Positions 13,739 to 27,200 of a stretch of 64,000 bases of DNA are shown here, one piece after another. A program made the position numbers and the translations under genes. Under the pieces are notes generated by a model, which saw nothing but the letters and a program-made list of their open reading frames with translations, had not been told where the DNA came from and made no database searches. Position 1 is the stretch's first letter. The number at the start of each line of letters is the position of its first letter. This stretch comes from Lyophyllum atratum (Eukaryota > Basidiomycota > Agaricomycetes > Agaricales > Lyophyllaceae), in the NCBI GenBank assembly GCA_014905825.1, contig JACGCN010000003.1, positions 2,108,001-2,172,000 on the forward strand, given 5' to 3'.

Positions 13739-16597
13739 ATGGCCCAAGCTTTATTTGACGAACACCCACTGGAACAGTACCTGCGAAGTACTTGCTATAA
13801 AGACCGCTTTCTATAGTAGATTCTGACTCTGTTACAACAGATGCGGGTGAAGCACGAGACTTCATACCCGGGAGCTCGACCGAGCTTGAACTTGAACTCG
13901 ATCCGTGGTGGGGCATGGAAGAGGACGAGTATGAGGACGAAGAGATGGAGGAATGGCGTCCACTCTTTCTGATCGACATTCTGGAGGTATGTCGTTAAAA
14001 CACGTCTGCACATTCGCCACTCACTTGCCTCTTTAGATGATTATGGCTGCCATATCAGCGTTGGACCTCTCTAGCCATCCCAGCCGCTTCGCCGAACACT
14101 TCAAGTACGATGTAATATCTTCGTCACTTCTCGCAGTTTCTCTGCCATCTACACATGGTCGAATAGTACGGACACCGCAATCATTGCTTCCTGGACAATT
14201 GGATCACAGCCGGACTTCAAGCGTCGAAGCTCAAGATCATATCTCCGCACATCTACCGGTCGCCTCGCCCGACTCTTCCTACTTGATACCCTCTCTAGCA
14301 CTGCTAATGGCTGCTATTTTTTTCCATGCCGGATATCTACTTCTAACATTTGCATCACTCGGAATTACTTTGTATATTTTTAAAGCCTCCAACGAAATCT
14401 CCAAGCACGACACGGCACCCGTGAGTTCATTTTCCTTGTTTCAACTGTGCACCTTGCTTAGCGAATCTTCCTATAGTCTCTAGAATCCTTGAACGACTTG
14501 GTTGCGTCCAGTAATGACTGGGAATCTGTGGTCCAAGAGGCTATCAGCGTTCTCGAAAATGATGAGCGAAGGTTAGTCTTGTCATGGTTTTTTGGTTACA
14601 GGCTGGCACTGGCACTGACATGGGCCATCAGCACATCATATGGCGCCGCTACTCCTACATCTCCTTCGTCATCCATCCGTGTCGCACTGCACTCCTCATT
14701 GCTAACGACCCAAACCCAATGCGATAACGTTCGCCACCTCTTTTCGGCACTAACATCACCTTCAGAGCTCTCACAGCTGTCTGAGATGTATGCTCCCCCA
14801 TCACCTATGACATCTTCTTTCATCCAAGAAGGGAACACTCGGCCGCTCTCTCTCCCAGCGCGAAGGCGCACCTTGTCTATGCCAGCTGACCCATTTCTCA
14901 CGGTGGACAACAAGCGTCAGACCTGGAATGGCTCTTACACCAAGCTCGTTCAATTGGGAAGTCCAACCTTCCCAACCAACCAGGTGTTCAAACGCCGAGA
15001 GAAACGCCGATCAGATCTCTCATCGTTACTCCAAGTCTCTGGCAATCCATCTCTGAAGACTGTCAGCGCTCCGGTGACACCAATCCCACCTCCGCTGCCA
15101 TTCGTGAGCGAGGAGGCAGAGTCAGATTACGAAGATGCACCAGACCATCTCGAAGTCCCGCACACCGCTGATGGGACGGTTCCCTTTGGAGCAGCTGCCC
15201 TCGCATTACATCGGAAGCGAAAAAGTGCTGGCATGGAAGCATTCAAACTGCCACCACCAAGCTACTTTAGCCCTGTTTCTTCCCCTCCCCTTCCTCCACA
15301 AACCCCACGATCACCTCCTACTGCAACCCTTTCTTCCGGATCGCGATTCACACCTATCCACGCATCGCGGAATCCACTATCCCTATCGGCACTAAATCAT
15401 GCCCTACAAAGTGCCCTTGCGTCCAAACGATACGCGTGCTCGCATCTTCTCGCCCTGCGGTTTGCGGACGAGGACGATGAGGGGTACTGGGAGGATGTGC
15501 GGAGTGTGATGGGGCTATTGACGAGCACATTTGTGGATGCGTCCTCGAGGCTCTTAGAGGCACTCACTGAGGTGGAGCAGCAGAAACTACGGGATCAGAA
15601 TCCTACACCTGGACTGCAGAGCATGTTCCCCGGTTCCGAGGACGGCGATATGAGCATCGGCAGCTCGGACGGTGGGCTCTCCGCCCCGTCGAAGACAAAT
15701 AGACGGCCGATGAGCACTTCGTTCGCACCCCTCCCGAGCCATGTATCCAGATTCGCAGCACATGTAGAGGCGATCACGTCTGCCTTGGACGATGCGAGGG
15801 AAGACCTAGAGCAGTGTGTCATGTCCTTGCGGGAGGAGACCACCGCACCGAGCTCGACCGGTCATGACCCACAACGGCGGCGGAGATCACGGCCCATGTC
15901 GAATTCGTCCACTGAGGAGTCGGCTGGCTCGCCTGCGCTAGAAGCTTACGAGCGTCTGCGTCGTGAACTTGGGCTTGCTCTACGGGAGTGTGAGCGGGGC
16001 CGGCAACGCCTGCTCGACGTTGTGTTCCCCCCAGACTTGTGCGATGGCGAAGAGGATGATTCGGGTGACGATGTACCTGCGCTTGGACACGATGGGAGCG
16101 AAGATTCAGACAAGCCCGACCCCTCGTTCCCCTTTGATGATGAGGTCGAGCAGGAGCACCTGGGCGCGGAATATACTGTGGTTGCTGTTGAAGGAACTGA
16201 GGGGAATCTGGACGATGTTACGTCGCATCTGCTGCTCACGGCGTCGACGCAGCATCTACCACCGCCTGGGATTGAGCAAGTGTTTGAAGCCGATTCTGGG
16301 AACGTGGGCATGTTCACCAGGGAGCGGTCGAAGCTGACGCGGGAGGAACGAATACAGCTTGCCAAGACGCGAAGGGAGAGCGGTGGAGGCGTAATGGGCC
16401 TTGGCCTTGGCCTTTCACTGTCGATACCAGAACCAAAGCTCAGTGCTGGGATAGAGAAATGGGGCCCTGGAGGCGAGGTCGTACAGGAGCTTAAGGACGT
16501 GATTTGGAAGGTGGGGGAGAGGAGACGGAGGATGGCAGATGCACCTTCATCGCTGGATAGTGTCTCGCCGAGTGAAGCTCTAAGTGAGTCGATCTAG
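13739..16597 (+). CDS. Myosin-binding domain (vezatin/Inp2-like) protein
   Basis: Proteins of this type link class V myosin to organelles such as peroxisomes; that role is known for the family, not shown here. The frame runs through an acidic N-terminus (ELELELDPWWGMEEDEYEDE), EEWRPLFLIDILE, an intron at 13987-14036, two hydrophobic segments (around 14290-14390, including FHAGYLLLTFASLGITLYIF), an intron at 14421-14476, then LESLNDLVASSNDWESVVQE. A 60-nt in-frame intron at 14572-14631 probably joins NDERS to TSYGAATP; the family-like block ALHSSLLTTQTQCDNVRHLF follows. The C-terminal 500 residues are Ser/Pro-rich and acidic with scattered helices. The 5' end is uncertain because the first intron, ending near 13824, would be only 29-40 nt from the ATG chosen at 13739. 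The family assignment rests on the N-terminal third. Confidence 0.7.
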
Positions 16598-17860
16598 GTA
16601 ACACCTTGACCTCCGCATCGACTCGTACTTCGAGCCAGGCGCATTATTAGATCTGCAGAACATATTTTACCCACAATCGTTTATACCTCTATCATTATCC
16701 TTACTATATACTGTTCTCTGGGTGTAATTTGAATAATCATCCTTCAGTAAGTACGTGCCAACGCTCGGCGGACGATCTGAGCAAGATCATGCCTAAAGAA
16801 CGGAGGAACGACTGATTGTGTCTGTCTAGGAGAGACTAGATCATGCCCGTTTGCGCTTGTGTCATTTCAATGGTTGGTCTTTTCTTGACAGTTTGATCGA
16901 TTGATCATCAATGTTCTTGCCTTTCTATCTAAACGTTGACTTGACTTACCAAGCCACCGATGGTCCTCCTGCGGGGCATCGCACTGACCTACCTCCCCTC
17001 ATTCCCTCCCAAACGAGGTTAGGTATTTAGACTGTAACCCTGGAATGTAGAAGAAGCAAAGCATACTAGGAACTGTGCTGGAACCCGGAGTCACGATCTG
17101 CCATTAGTCGGAGCATCGAACTCCCAATCATCTCCAGTTCTCGTGACTCATATGTTCTCAGGCGCGCTCGTCGTGACCGCGGGACAAGGTCACCGCCAGC
17201 CATCCCCGATTCTCTCTGCTGCCCTGGCCAGCATTCCTTCTCCAAATCTGGCGCCCGGTTACTAAACCGGTCGTCTGTAGCATGTGTTAATTTCCTGAAG
17301 ACTAAAGCGACGTTTAGAAAGCACCCTCTATACCGAGCCTAGTAGTGGAATCCCTGAGATACCTTTGTCTAGCTTTGTGCAGTCCGGCTTCTTGTCTCGC
17401 CATATCTGCTGGGAATACGGCCTACCCCCTTGACAGACGCATCATACCAGTTCAACCCCACGACACGTGGTCAAGTTTTGACGCCAACAACTAACTATCC
17501 GATATCTGGCCCTCACAATTCACTGGCGCCATATATCCCGAGTGACGGATCGGCCTGTGACCACGGAAGACTGAAAGCGTCGGGCATTTGATACTCTGGC
17601 CCGCCTTCCTCCTTCATAGGTGATGCGGTCCAGCTGCTAGTCCTCCAATGGGTTTTGTACAAGGCCTTTTCCGATTTACGTGATCCATGAAATGGAATAG
17701 ATCGTAATGATCGATTGGTGTATGCAGCTCCATTTGCACCCACACACGCAAACGTTACCGCGCCACAGAAAACCAAGGCCCGCGACCATACCGGGATGCC
17801 TGGGGTGCGAGCCTTCGATGCTCTGGAATATATATAAACCACAATTCGTGCTCTCATCTC
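16598..17860. other. Intergenic region upstream of the P450
   Basis: About 1.26 kb with no supported gene. It contains the 3' flank of the preceding gene and the promoter of the P450; a TATA-like run (tatatataaacc) lies at about 17828-17839, some 30 nt before the P450 start. Confidence 0.55.
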
Positions 17861-19774
17861 ATGTATACCCGCTTGCTGTCTACTGCAAGAATGAAACCTG
17901 CCCAGAGCTCTGTCGCCATCATCTGCTGCTTACCACTGGTTCACCTTGTAGCTCATGGTATCTATCGATTTTTCTTCCATCGACTCGTCAAATTCCCAGG
18001 CCCACGTATTGCTGCGTTGACGCTATGGTACAAGGCCTACTACGACATTATAATGGATGGAGGCTGGTCTGAGCACCTCGAATCTTTGCATGCGAAATAT
18101 GGTGAGGCAAAGTCATTCTTGGCTTTACGTCGAAGCTGAAATTTATTCCGCAGGCCCCGTTGTGAGGGTAGCGCCTAATGAGGTAGGTGACGGTGAACAC
18201 ATTCAAGTTACAAATGCTCATCCGACCCTTAGCTCCACTTTAGTGATCCACGAGCCTATAGCGAAATCTATGGGATGGGGACTAAGTTCGCGAAGCAACG
18301 CCACCTATACAGCTGTTTCGCGACGGACCTGTCTGTTTTCGCTCTGACAGACCTCCACGAGGCCACCCAGAGGAGAACCCTCATCGGTCCATTTTTCTCT
18401 CGGAAAGCTATTTTAAATCTAGAGCATGTAGTCCAGACTCAGGTTCGTTTTCCAACGACTCCCGATTCCTCTCCCTTGTCTCAGAAATCCCCAGGTTGAC
18501 AATCTCGTTTCCCAACTACTCGAATACGAGCCAGCAAAGGAAGCGGCAAACCTCGATTTTGCATTTCGTGCCACCAGCCTCGACGTTATCACCGCATATT
18601 GCTTCGGACTTGAAGGCAATCTGACTGCCTCAAAATACTTCCAAAATGATGTTCTTCTTGCCATGGACGCTACCTTGCCTATGATCTGGATTTTCAAATA
18701 TTTCCCGCACATAAAGCACTTCCTCTTGAGCGTCCCCGAGTGGACTGCAGCTTATTTAAAGCCCGGGACGACTGGAATTCTCGAGCAGCGCCAGCAAATG
18801 GGCGCGCAGATTGATAAGCTACTCAAGGACCCCTCGAGCCTGGATGAGATAGGTCACGAAACCATTTACCATCACCTTCTTAACCCCCAGCCCGAGAATC
18901 AGCGAATGCCGCCTATTACTCGCTCGTGGCTTTTGGACGAGGGATTATATATGCGATTTGCGGGAAGCGACACGGTTGGAAACGTCTGCACAGTCGGAAC
19001 CTATTATATCCTCACAAATCTTTGGGTCTATTCTACGCTCGTCAAGGAATTGCAGGATGCCTGGCCAGATATGTCCTCGCGCATCGGTTACGAGGCATTG
19101 GAGAAACTACCATTTCTCGTAAGCGCATGGTGGTTCCCTCTATAATCTCACTGACAGGCAGTAATTCGTTAGACGGCGGTGATCAAAGAATCACTGAGGA
19201 TGGCCCATGGTGTTGTGACCCCCCTACCAAGGATCGTAGGCCCAGCGGACTCGGAGATATCTGGAATGACGGTTCCTGCAGGAGTGAGTCATGAGGATCA
19301 TATTCGCCCCACTCATCTCATAATGTATGACCCAGACTGTTGTCTCTATGGGCGCGACGATCGTGCATCGCAATCCGGACATTTTTCCCGAACCCTTCTC
19401 ATTTACTCCTGAACGCTGGCTTCAAGAGGATTCGCAGGAACTCGAAAAATACTTGGTTTCGTTCTCCAAAGGGCCGAGGAGCTGTTTAGGAATCAAGTAC
19501 GTGATACAGACTGTTACGCGCTTTCTGTCTAGAACTATCATCTTATTGGACTTCTTAGTCTGGCGTGGTGTGAGTTGTATCTGATTTTCGGTACTCTGTT
19601 TCGCAAGCTGGTTCTTGACGTCAAGGACGCTTCGTGAGTGAACTTCGAACAGAATGCTTGATTGTTTGTTGACATCTCTTGACCAGTATCGAAATGGTCA
19701 ACTTCCGAGAATATTTTGTGCCGATTCATCGTGGAAAGCATCTTGAGGCGTATGTCAAGGCCAAGGACTCTTGA
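17861..19774 (+). CDS. Cytochrome P450 monooxygenase (E-class, microsomal)
   Basis: Heme-thiolate monooxygenase anchored in the ER, of the fungal type often used in secondary metabolism or xenobiotic oxidation; the substrate is not predictable. The N-terminal anchor is followed by the proline-rich hinge FPGPRIAALT. After splicing the product reads YGPVVRVAPNELHFSDPRAY. The I-helix oxygen-binding segment is MRFAGSDTVGN, the K-helix is ESLRMAHG, PERW is present (FTPERWLQE), and the heme-binding loop FSKGPRSCLGI has its cysteine ligand near 19478. About eight exons; it ends VKAKDS. All key residues are present, so it is probably functional. Start is either 17861 or the ATG 30 nt downstream. No obvious pathway partners are adjacent. 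Confidence 0.92.
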
Positions 19775-20912
19775 AATTGTCGTATACAGCTGTGGGCGGC
19801 TTGTTTCCACCCCTTAGCGGCCAAATTTTGCATATGTATAATAACCATGAAGTGATCGAGACTGAATGTAATTCATTGGGAGGACAACCGACTGCCATAC
19901 GATGCTGTTATCGTTGTCGGGGCCTTTTCGATTCCCAAAAGCCTGGTATCATGGTCAAAGGTCGATCTTAAGCCAGTATGCTCCCCTCTCCCATTCAACC
20001 GCATTGCCCGACCTCTTCTACCCGGTCAAAAGTTTTCATGACGTATCTTTGTCTTTCCCTTTGCGGACGATCTTCTCCTCCTCATTCTCGGAAAGCTGGT
20101 AGTAAGCGGTGTGGGCACTAAGCTCCGCAACCTCATTTGTCAATTGACTTCACTCATCCAATTTCCCATGCTAGAAAATCGTACTTCATGATCATCTATC
20201 CTATTTTGAGGGGAAGAAAAGGCAGTAAGCGTACTTGACGAATTGATGCTTGACCTTGACCAGGCGAAGGCATGGTACTTACTGCAAAAAACTACAATTA
20301 CCTGTATTGTCCATTTGATTCGCTTGAAATTCTGATTGGACTCATTGTTCACGCGTTACTAGTCTCCTATCGTTCTGCTTCTGCGTCGTCAGAAGCCCTT
20401 CTTCAATTATTTCGTCGGCAAACGTATCAAGGCAGTGGCGCTCCATCCAGAAATTATGATTTAGGACAAATTGTACATGCAACAAGACAATTCAAGTACA
20501 ACCGCTCGTGTGAACGGACGATGAGATAGACGGATGAAGGGGAAGCAAAAGACAAGGGAAAATAACGTTAAAGCAGGATAGCAAACCGAGGGCAACGAGC
20601 CAAGACCATGACATATATGCGACTAGGAGAAAAAAAAACGAAGGACCGCAAAAAAGTAAGTGGACAATAATCTAGCAGTAAGACATACAAAGATACCACC
20701 TGCTCCAACACCTCAAAAGCTTTTGTTATAGTCACTAGCACCACCAGGCGGATGATCGTGGAGCGTCCCAGTGCTCGGAATTGAGCATATACACCATCGA
20801 ACAGGCGCCCACAAACCAACATGTAGTTCCCGTAGGGTGTCCCACGACTATCACTCGCTTCTCCACAGGTACGAGGAATCATCCTCGCGAAACGCCTGGC
20901 GAGCGACTCTTG
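19775..20912. other. Convergent 3' intergenic region
   Basis: About 1.1 kb between the P450 stop and the stop of the leftward LisH gene. No coding signal, transposon end or structured element was recognised. Confidence 0.55.
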
Positions 20913-23863
20913 TCACTTCATATCCAACCCCGTCACGTCATCTGGGTTGAACCACTGTCCAAAGTCCCTCTCGAAGTTGATGTCCCCGTCGGGGCGGAAC
21001 AGGGTTGTATCAAACTCATCCAGCGAGCTCGCCACGCTCTGTATGAAGTCCGTTGAAAAGATCCCCCCCGACATGTCTGCAGACAGCGATGGCTGGCCGC
21101 CCATAGAAGAGGTGTTCATTGGTGGCCCACCAAGTATCGACACCGGCGAGGGCGCCATATTCTGCAGTCCCCCTGGCCCTGGTCCCTGACCTGGGCCACC
21201 TTGGTTCGGGTTTTGCGGGTTTCCGGGTGCAGGGGTGGATGGGCCAGTGCCATTTGTGTTTGGCGTCTGCCCTGAGTTGTTGTTGGAGCCAGGCGGGGGG
21301 TTCCTCGGCGACCCGTGATTCACAGGCATGCCAGGGTTCTGGTTGGGATTCTTCGCGCTGTTCGAAGCACTTGGGCCATGCGAGTTCTGGTCTTTGGGAG
21401 GACCGTTCATTGCTGGAGACGGTGGAGGCATCATGTTCTTCTGTCCCATTCTGTTCGGTCCGGGACCAAAACCAGGTCCACCCCCCGGGCCTTGGCCGAG
21501 AGGACCCCCCATATTGAATGACGGATCACTCGACGACGGGGAGCCCGCGCTGCCTGTCATATTACCCATCCCGCCCGGCTGTTGCTGGGGTCCCTTCGGG
21601 AGCATGGCCTGCTGATGCTGCCGCATCACTTGTTCCCGGGCTTGTTGCATTTGCTGGCTCTGTTATGTTGGGAAACGAGAATGGACAGATAAAGGTGATG
21701 AGCTGTCTAAGTTGGAAATAACCAAAGAGGTAAGCGCACCTGCATATGCGGCGTGAGATTACTAGGATGGCCCATCTGGGGGTTCATCGAGCCACCACCC
21801 ATGTGCGACATTCCCATTGGTTGCTGTCCTCCCATACCCATCCCACCGAGGTTCATCACGCCACCCATGGGTGGCTGCCCTGGGTGCTGACCGCCGCCTC
21901 CATTCATCCCCATATTTGGTGGAGCGCGCATCATTACCATACCACCCTGGGTCGCCATCATCTGTGGCCCACCTGGCTGTTGTGGATGTTGTTGTGGTTG
22001 TTGTTGCGGATAGTTCATAGGTGGTACAGCGGGCTGTTCCATCGGAGAGCGGCGTACACGTTTGCGATCGGGCGGTGAAGACTCATTTCGCGGTAGATTC
22101 TCGTGCTAGTTAGAGAAGAGCAAAATTGGAAGAAGCGGTCATACATGAGTTCACGTCCTATCGTAAGGCGATAAGAAAACGTACCTCTTCACCAGGGGAC
22201 GTGCTGTTCCGTTTCCCTCGTTGTTGTGGTTGATGTTGCTGTTGATTCCGTTGTTGAGCATTATTTCGTTGTTGCTGATTCGGAGGCTGCATCATCGGGT
22301 TCGATGGGCCAGCTGCTGCATTATCTGGTGGTCCACCACCAGGCTTGCCCTGCTGTTGCTGCTGCTGCTGCTGCCTTGCCCGAAAGGTACCCACTATTCG
22401 TTGCTGAAAAATGATTGAAAAGTCAATATATATCTCTCCCATCGGAATAACGTCCAGAATTCTGGAGCGAAGGAAAGTCGGGAAAACATACCTTGTCCTG
22501 AGATGTCAAGCCAGATAGCTCCTTACTCTCGAGCCCAAGCTCCACCTTTATCTGGTGTAAAGCAGACGTCGGAATTTGCATAATCTGATTGTTCATGTTG
22601 TTATCCATTCCTCCGGACATCATCGGTCCAGGTCCAGGTGGCTGTCGGCTCGCCAACGACGGACTAGCATGCATCATCCCTGCCTGTCCTTGGCCCGGGG
22701 TGGTGGCCCTACTAGGCGACCGTTGGTAATGGGTAGGTGGTGGAGCATTATTACCCTGCTGACCTGGCGGACCCTGTTGTGGATTCATCGGGTTCATGCC
22801 CTGGTTTGGTGGAAGCATACCACCGCGGTTTAGATGCGTTAGATGAGGTGATGGTCCGCCGAGTTGGTTCATGGGAGGCTGGGAGAGCTGTTGCTGCGAA
22901 TGCGGAGGTTGCTGACCGGGGGGGTTCTGTGGAGAGTTTCCCATATTAGGTGATTGGAACGGACCACCAGGTCCTCGCTGTTGCTGCGGAGGCTGCTGTG
23001 GAGGCATGGATTGCTGCATCCCGCCACCAATCGATGAGCGCTGGCTAGAGAGTAATGGTTGGAAGTTCTGGCCCGGTGCAGAAGGTCCACCTTGAGGAGG
23101 TCCGGGCGGGCCTGGAATCCCGTTGGGCTGAGGAGCACCACCAGCCATGGAGAACGAGGTCGGACCTCCGGGCTGCATAGACCCTGGCGGTGGACCAACA
23201 CCATTAGGCATAGATCCATTACCCATATATCCAAGCATCCCTGGTCTGGGAGCACCATTTGCAAGACGGTTCATGGGCGGACCAGGTTGGGGGGGCATGC
23301 CGGGCGGTAGTTGTTGTCCGTGTTGAAGCGGTTGTCCGGGAGGCGCCTGTAACCGCTGCGTAGCCTGGCGCTGCAATAGTTGGTTTGCCTGATGCTGTAA
23401 AACGATGGGCTAGGTCTTAGGACAATATCGTGGCTGAGATAACAGGATAGACGCACCTGTGTATATAACATTGCCTCGTCCGGACCACTTCCATTGGCTT
23501 TCGCCGTAAACAATACCCAGAAAACACTCCACCATCTGAGATACCCTGATCGGTTTAGTAACCAGACAAACGAGATAAGCACATACTCGAATAAGAGACC
23601 CTGCCTGGCATTGATCGGGGGAGTCGAGTCGGGAGCGATATCCGCCTCGCTCATGAGTTCACGAGCGGTCTTCCGAAAGCCTCGTTTGAAGCAATAATCA
23701 TAGATATAGATGTTGAACCTATGTTACATGTCAGAATGAAAACAAGCAGAGTTGACAGCTGGGCGACGGACATCTTTTCGCCTTCCCATGACAATGACTG
23801 TGGTGAGTTGTCGGTCTGCGGCGGAGGTTGCTGGGCAGAGCCCGGCTGGGGGACTGTGGCCAT
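20913..23863 (-). CDS. LisH-domain transcriptional regulator (Flo8/SSDP-like)
   Basis: The spliced N-terminus (MATVPQPGSAQQPPPQTDNS, then EKMFNIYIYDYCFKRGFRKT, ARELMSEADI) is a LisH dimerisation motif followed by WWSVFWVLFTAKANGSGPDE, as in Flo8/Som1 of fungi and animal SSDP proteins. These are nuclear co-regulators of adhesion, filamentation and development. The remainder is a very long low-complexity tract of Gln, Pro, Gly, Met and Asn with few other residues, typical of activation or phase-separating regions, including a polyglutamine run near 22355-22375. The C-terminus is a short acidic/aromatic block (SSLDEFDTTLFRPDGDINFE, FGQWFNPDDV), a likely activation motif. About seven exons; the first intron splits EKM/FNIY around 23730-23770. 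Roughly 850 residues. Family assignment is firm for LisH; the Flo8 orthology is probable. Confidence 0.85.
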
Positions 23864-24259
23864 ATAGAGGGAGTCCAGCGAGGGCGCAGTGAGTTGTGGA
23901 AGCCTGAGTAGGCGCGTGGGTGCAAGTTTTCGTGTGAGAAATTAGGTTCCGAAGTGAGTGGGAGTAAAATAGACAAGAGATACACAGAAGAGGGAGATAG
24001 AGGATAGATATTACAAGGCCGACGACGAGGAGATGGATATGGTCGCTGGCAGCGACGGCGGCGGGCAGGGCTGGACGTCGGGGGGTTCAAGCACGACAGC
24101 GGCTACACTAATACTATCATGTCCATTTCAAATTCGTCCGCCGACCCAAAGTTCGCTACTTGCCGACAATCATTCATCCACAACTCCGAGGCGCAACAAC
24201 TTTTCTCTCCCGAGCGCCTCCAAAATCTCGTGTTGCTTTCTACTCCAGGATATCCTCCA

Positions 24260-27200
24260 CTAATGTCTTCTTACGACTGCTACCTGGAAGTCCCACCCAC
24301 CCACCAGATATTTCACCTCAAGCAGCCTACGAATCTCTCTCCACCCACCTCCATTACTCGCTTCCTCCGCATCCTTCAAGTCGGTGACGAAATATATGAA
24401 GTCGGCGGGTGACAGAAGTGATCGAAGCAACGAGCCAATTAGGAATGCGATTAAGGCAACCACGAGGACGGTTGATAGCGGATATTGTCTCCTCGTTCCT
24501 CCGTGTGTCGTATTAAGGATCGCTGTGGCTATGTCAATATCCCCCAACCCTCCAGGCAATTTCCGAGGCGGCATGGTCGGTGTCGTGGGTGCATCAGTCG
24601 CAGGTCCAAGTTTTATAGTATCAGTATTAGCTGGAGTTATACCAGTATTTGAATTCGTAGCGGTCGTTGCGGTCGTACCAGCCATCGTGAAACGCGCTAG
24701 CGGGTTGTTATATGCATGTAAGAAGCCGAGCAGGCCTCCAGAAGCCACGCGGGGGACATGAGGAGTTAACGTTGTGGGTGGAGGTAGTGCTTGCAGGTCA
24801 GGCTGCTGACATGAGGTCAACATCAGGTTATCGCAGAGGTAAACAGAACTTACATTGCTCGCTGTCCCTTCGCTAGTGCCCGAAATAGGAATGACTTCCA
24901 AAACTGGCTTCGATGCGTCAGGTGCCATGGAACCCGTGTTTGCAGGTTCCATCAAGTCGTCCGCAATAGCCACGGGAACTTTAAGCTCTTCAGGTAACGG
25001 TTCCGTTTCGCTCGGCATCCTATCCACAGGAAGAAATATCAACATAAGGTTTCGAGGCACCGAAATCGTTGAAAATGGACGCAAGAAAATGCAAAACGGA
25101 AAAGGAAGAACACATACCGTGAAAGAACGCTCATCTTAGAGACCCTGTCATCCAACAACTCCTCCCTCCCAAGACTCGTCAATGACTCCTTCTCGTCAAT
25201 CACCCCCACATCCGTTCCGTCCACCCTCACCTTCACCTTCGCCTTCCCACTTCCCCTCACCCCGTCTTTTCTCGGCCTCACCTCGACTTCAACAGTTGCA
25301 CCACCCTCCTGCATCTCGATCAGCCAGCCTGGCATTGGCGGCGCGCTGTGCATCTGCCCCGTCAGAGGATCCTGCACTGTCGAAACCCGGTACTGTGCAG
25401 TGGGCAAGCTCAGGCGTAACAGGTGTCTTGTTGGACTCTCGCCTTCGTTCAGCCCCGAAGAATGTAGCGGCGAAGATGGCATTGTATGGATTGTATAAGC
25501 TAAAGGGAGCACATTTTCAGTTTCGGTGGGTTCCGCGGCCGCCGTCAGAGGACTCCCGCCTGTCGTCGTTGCCGTGGAGGAAGAAGCGATGGGCTGAGTG
25601 GCCAAAGACCGGAGAGGAACGTATTCGCCCTTTTCACCTACTTTCCAACTCGAACGCATCCTCGACCTTAGGGCTACATCATAGCCCTCTGGGTAAAGCT
25701 TGGAGTCCACTATGATTTCGCCCACAACGAGATCCATCGGGGGACGCACTTCGCCCTTGACGGTGAACGCAGATGACGAGGCGCGGCCACGTATATATGT
25801 CGTCGATGCCGAGGGTGGACTCGTGGATGATATTGTGCGCGGACGAAGCGAAGGAGGGGAAGACGAAGAAGGTATTACGGTAGGGAGTCCAGGCATGATT
25901 GTTGCGTCGCTCAACATGGAACTGGAACTTGCTGCGCTGTCAGGTTGGGCGGAGTCAGAGGGTTCACGGCGCGACGGGCTAACAGCGGTTTGCAATCTGC
26001 TGGGATGTGGCGTGCGGTCTGCAGTAGGGCCATTGTCAACAATCCCTGAAGGGGGAGGAGAGGATTGGGCAGATTTCGCTGGGAGTGTAACGAGGATAGT
26101 TGCAGCGTACACCCGATCCTCAGATGTATATCTTGTGTTGACGAGTACTCGACTCTCATCCCTCTTTCTCAGCTTCCAAGCTGTGGTTGCTAGATGGCCT
26201 TCTGCCTTCTTATCCGTAATGACCAATCCCGGAGCCGGAAGACGTGTGACAGGGTGCGCCGAGAGTCCCTTAATATAAGACTCCACTGCTAAAATAGATC
26301 GCGGGAGGGTGGCGTTGATCATTGAATTCACCGCCGCAGGGATAGCGCCTGCATAGTCCACAGCGACAAGCCTCGTACACCGCGTTGAGGGAATTGCGTA
26401 GTTCTCCTTCGTGTACGGATCCAGTGTCTCCAGGATCCAAGCATCAATATAGACACGTCCAATCGGAAGTGCATACGAATTGTACTTCGCTGACGCGAAT
26501 GACGCAACGGAGTCTGGACTGAAGGATGCCGAAACACAGAAGATCGCGTTCCGTACGCCATGGGATTGTTCTGCCACCTCGCCTGTGCTCGTATTCCGCC
26601 GAGAGACAGATGGCGTTGCGAAGGCTCGTGCCATCACTGAAGCAATGTAGAACCCACGATCTCGCCACGGGAACCCCGTCTTTGACGCCATGAATGATGT
26701 GCGCGATTTGGCACCAAAAGACTCAAGAACAAAGCTCGAGTCATACCGGTCGTCCCACTTCCTTCGACAGTCCGGCTCCGTGATAACCGCAGCCAGCTCC
26801 TCGGCGGACACGCCCTCGATGACCTTGCAGCCCTTGTGAACAGGTATGACGGAGCAAATCTCAGGTGCCAGTTTCCTATGCACGGGTAGGCCCTTCTCGC
26901 TAACGAGCTCCCATCCAGTCGAAGGGAACAGGGCATGTGTTTCCTGCGTCCATGCTAGGGCATCCAGGGCATACTGCATGGGCGACTTCAGTGGGGATGG
27001 AACAGCTGCAGTAGCCAACGCAGCTGCAGGTGACATCGCTGCTACAGCCTGCTGCGTGGTCGTGGTCGCCTGATCGACAGCATAGTTAAATAGTCTTGTC
27101 AACGGGCTGGATATCCGTGGTGCCGATGCCCAAGTACTGAGGCTACTACTGGAGGTGTTGACGTGTATTCCAGTTACTCCCCCCGAATCCGCGTCCCACT

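Noticed and set aside
17040..17110. tRNA-like B-box (gggttcca) on the minus strand
   Set aside because: No matching A-box at proper spacing and no cloverleaf could be drawn.
23731..24090. 119-codon minus-strand frame overlapping the LisH gene start
   Set aside because: It overlaps the first exon of the LisH gene in another frame and is a Ser/Pro/Arg-rich shadow.
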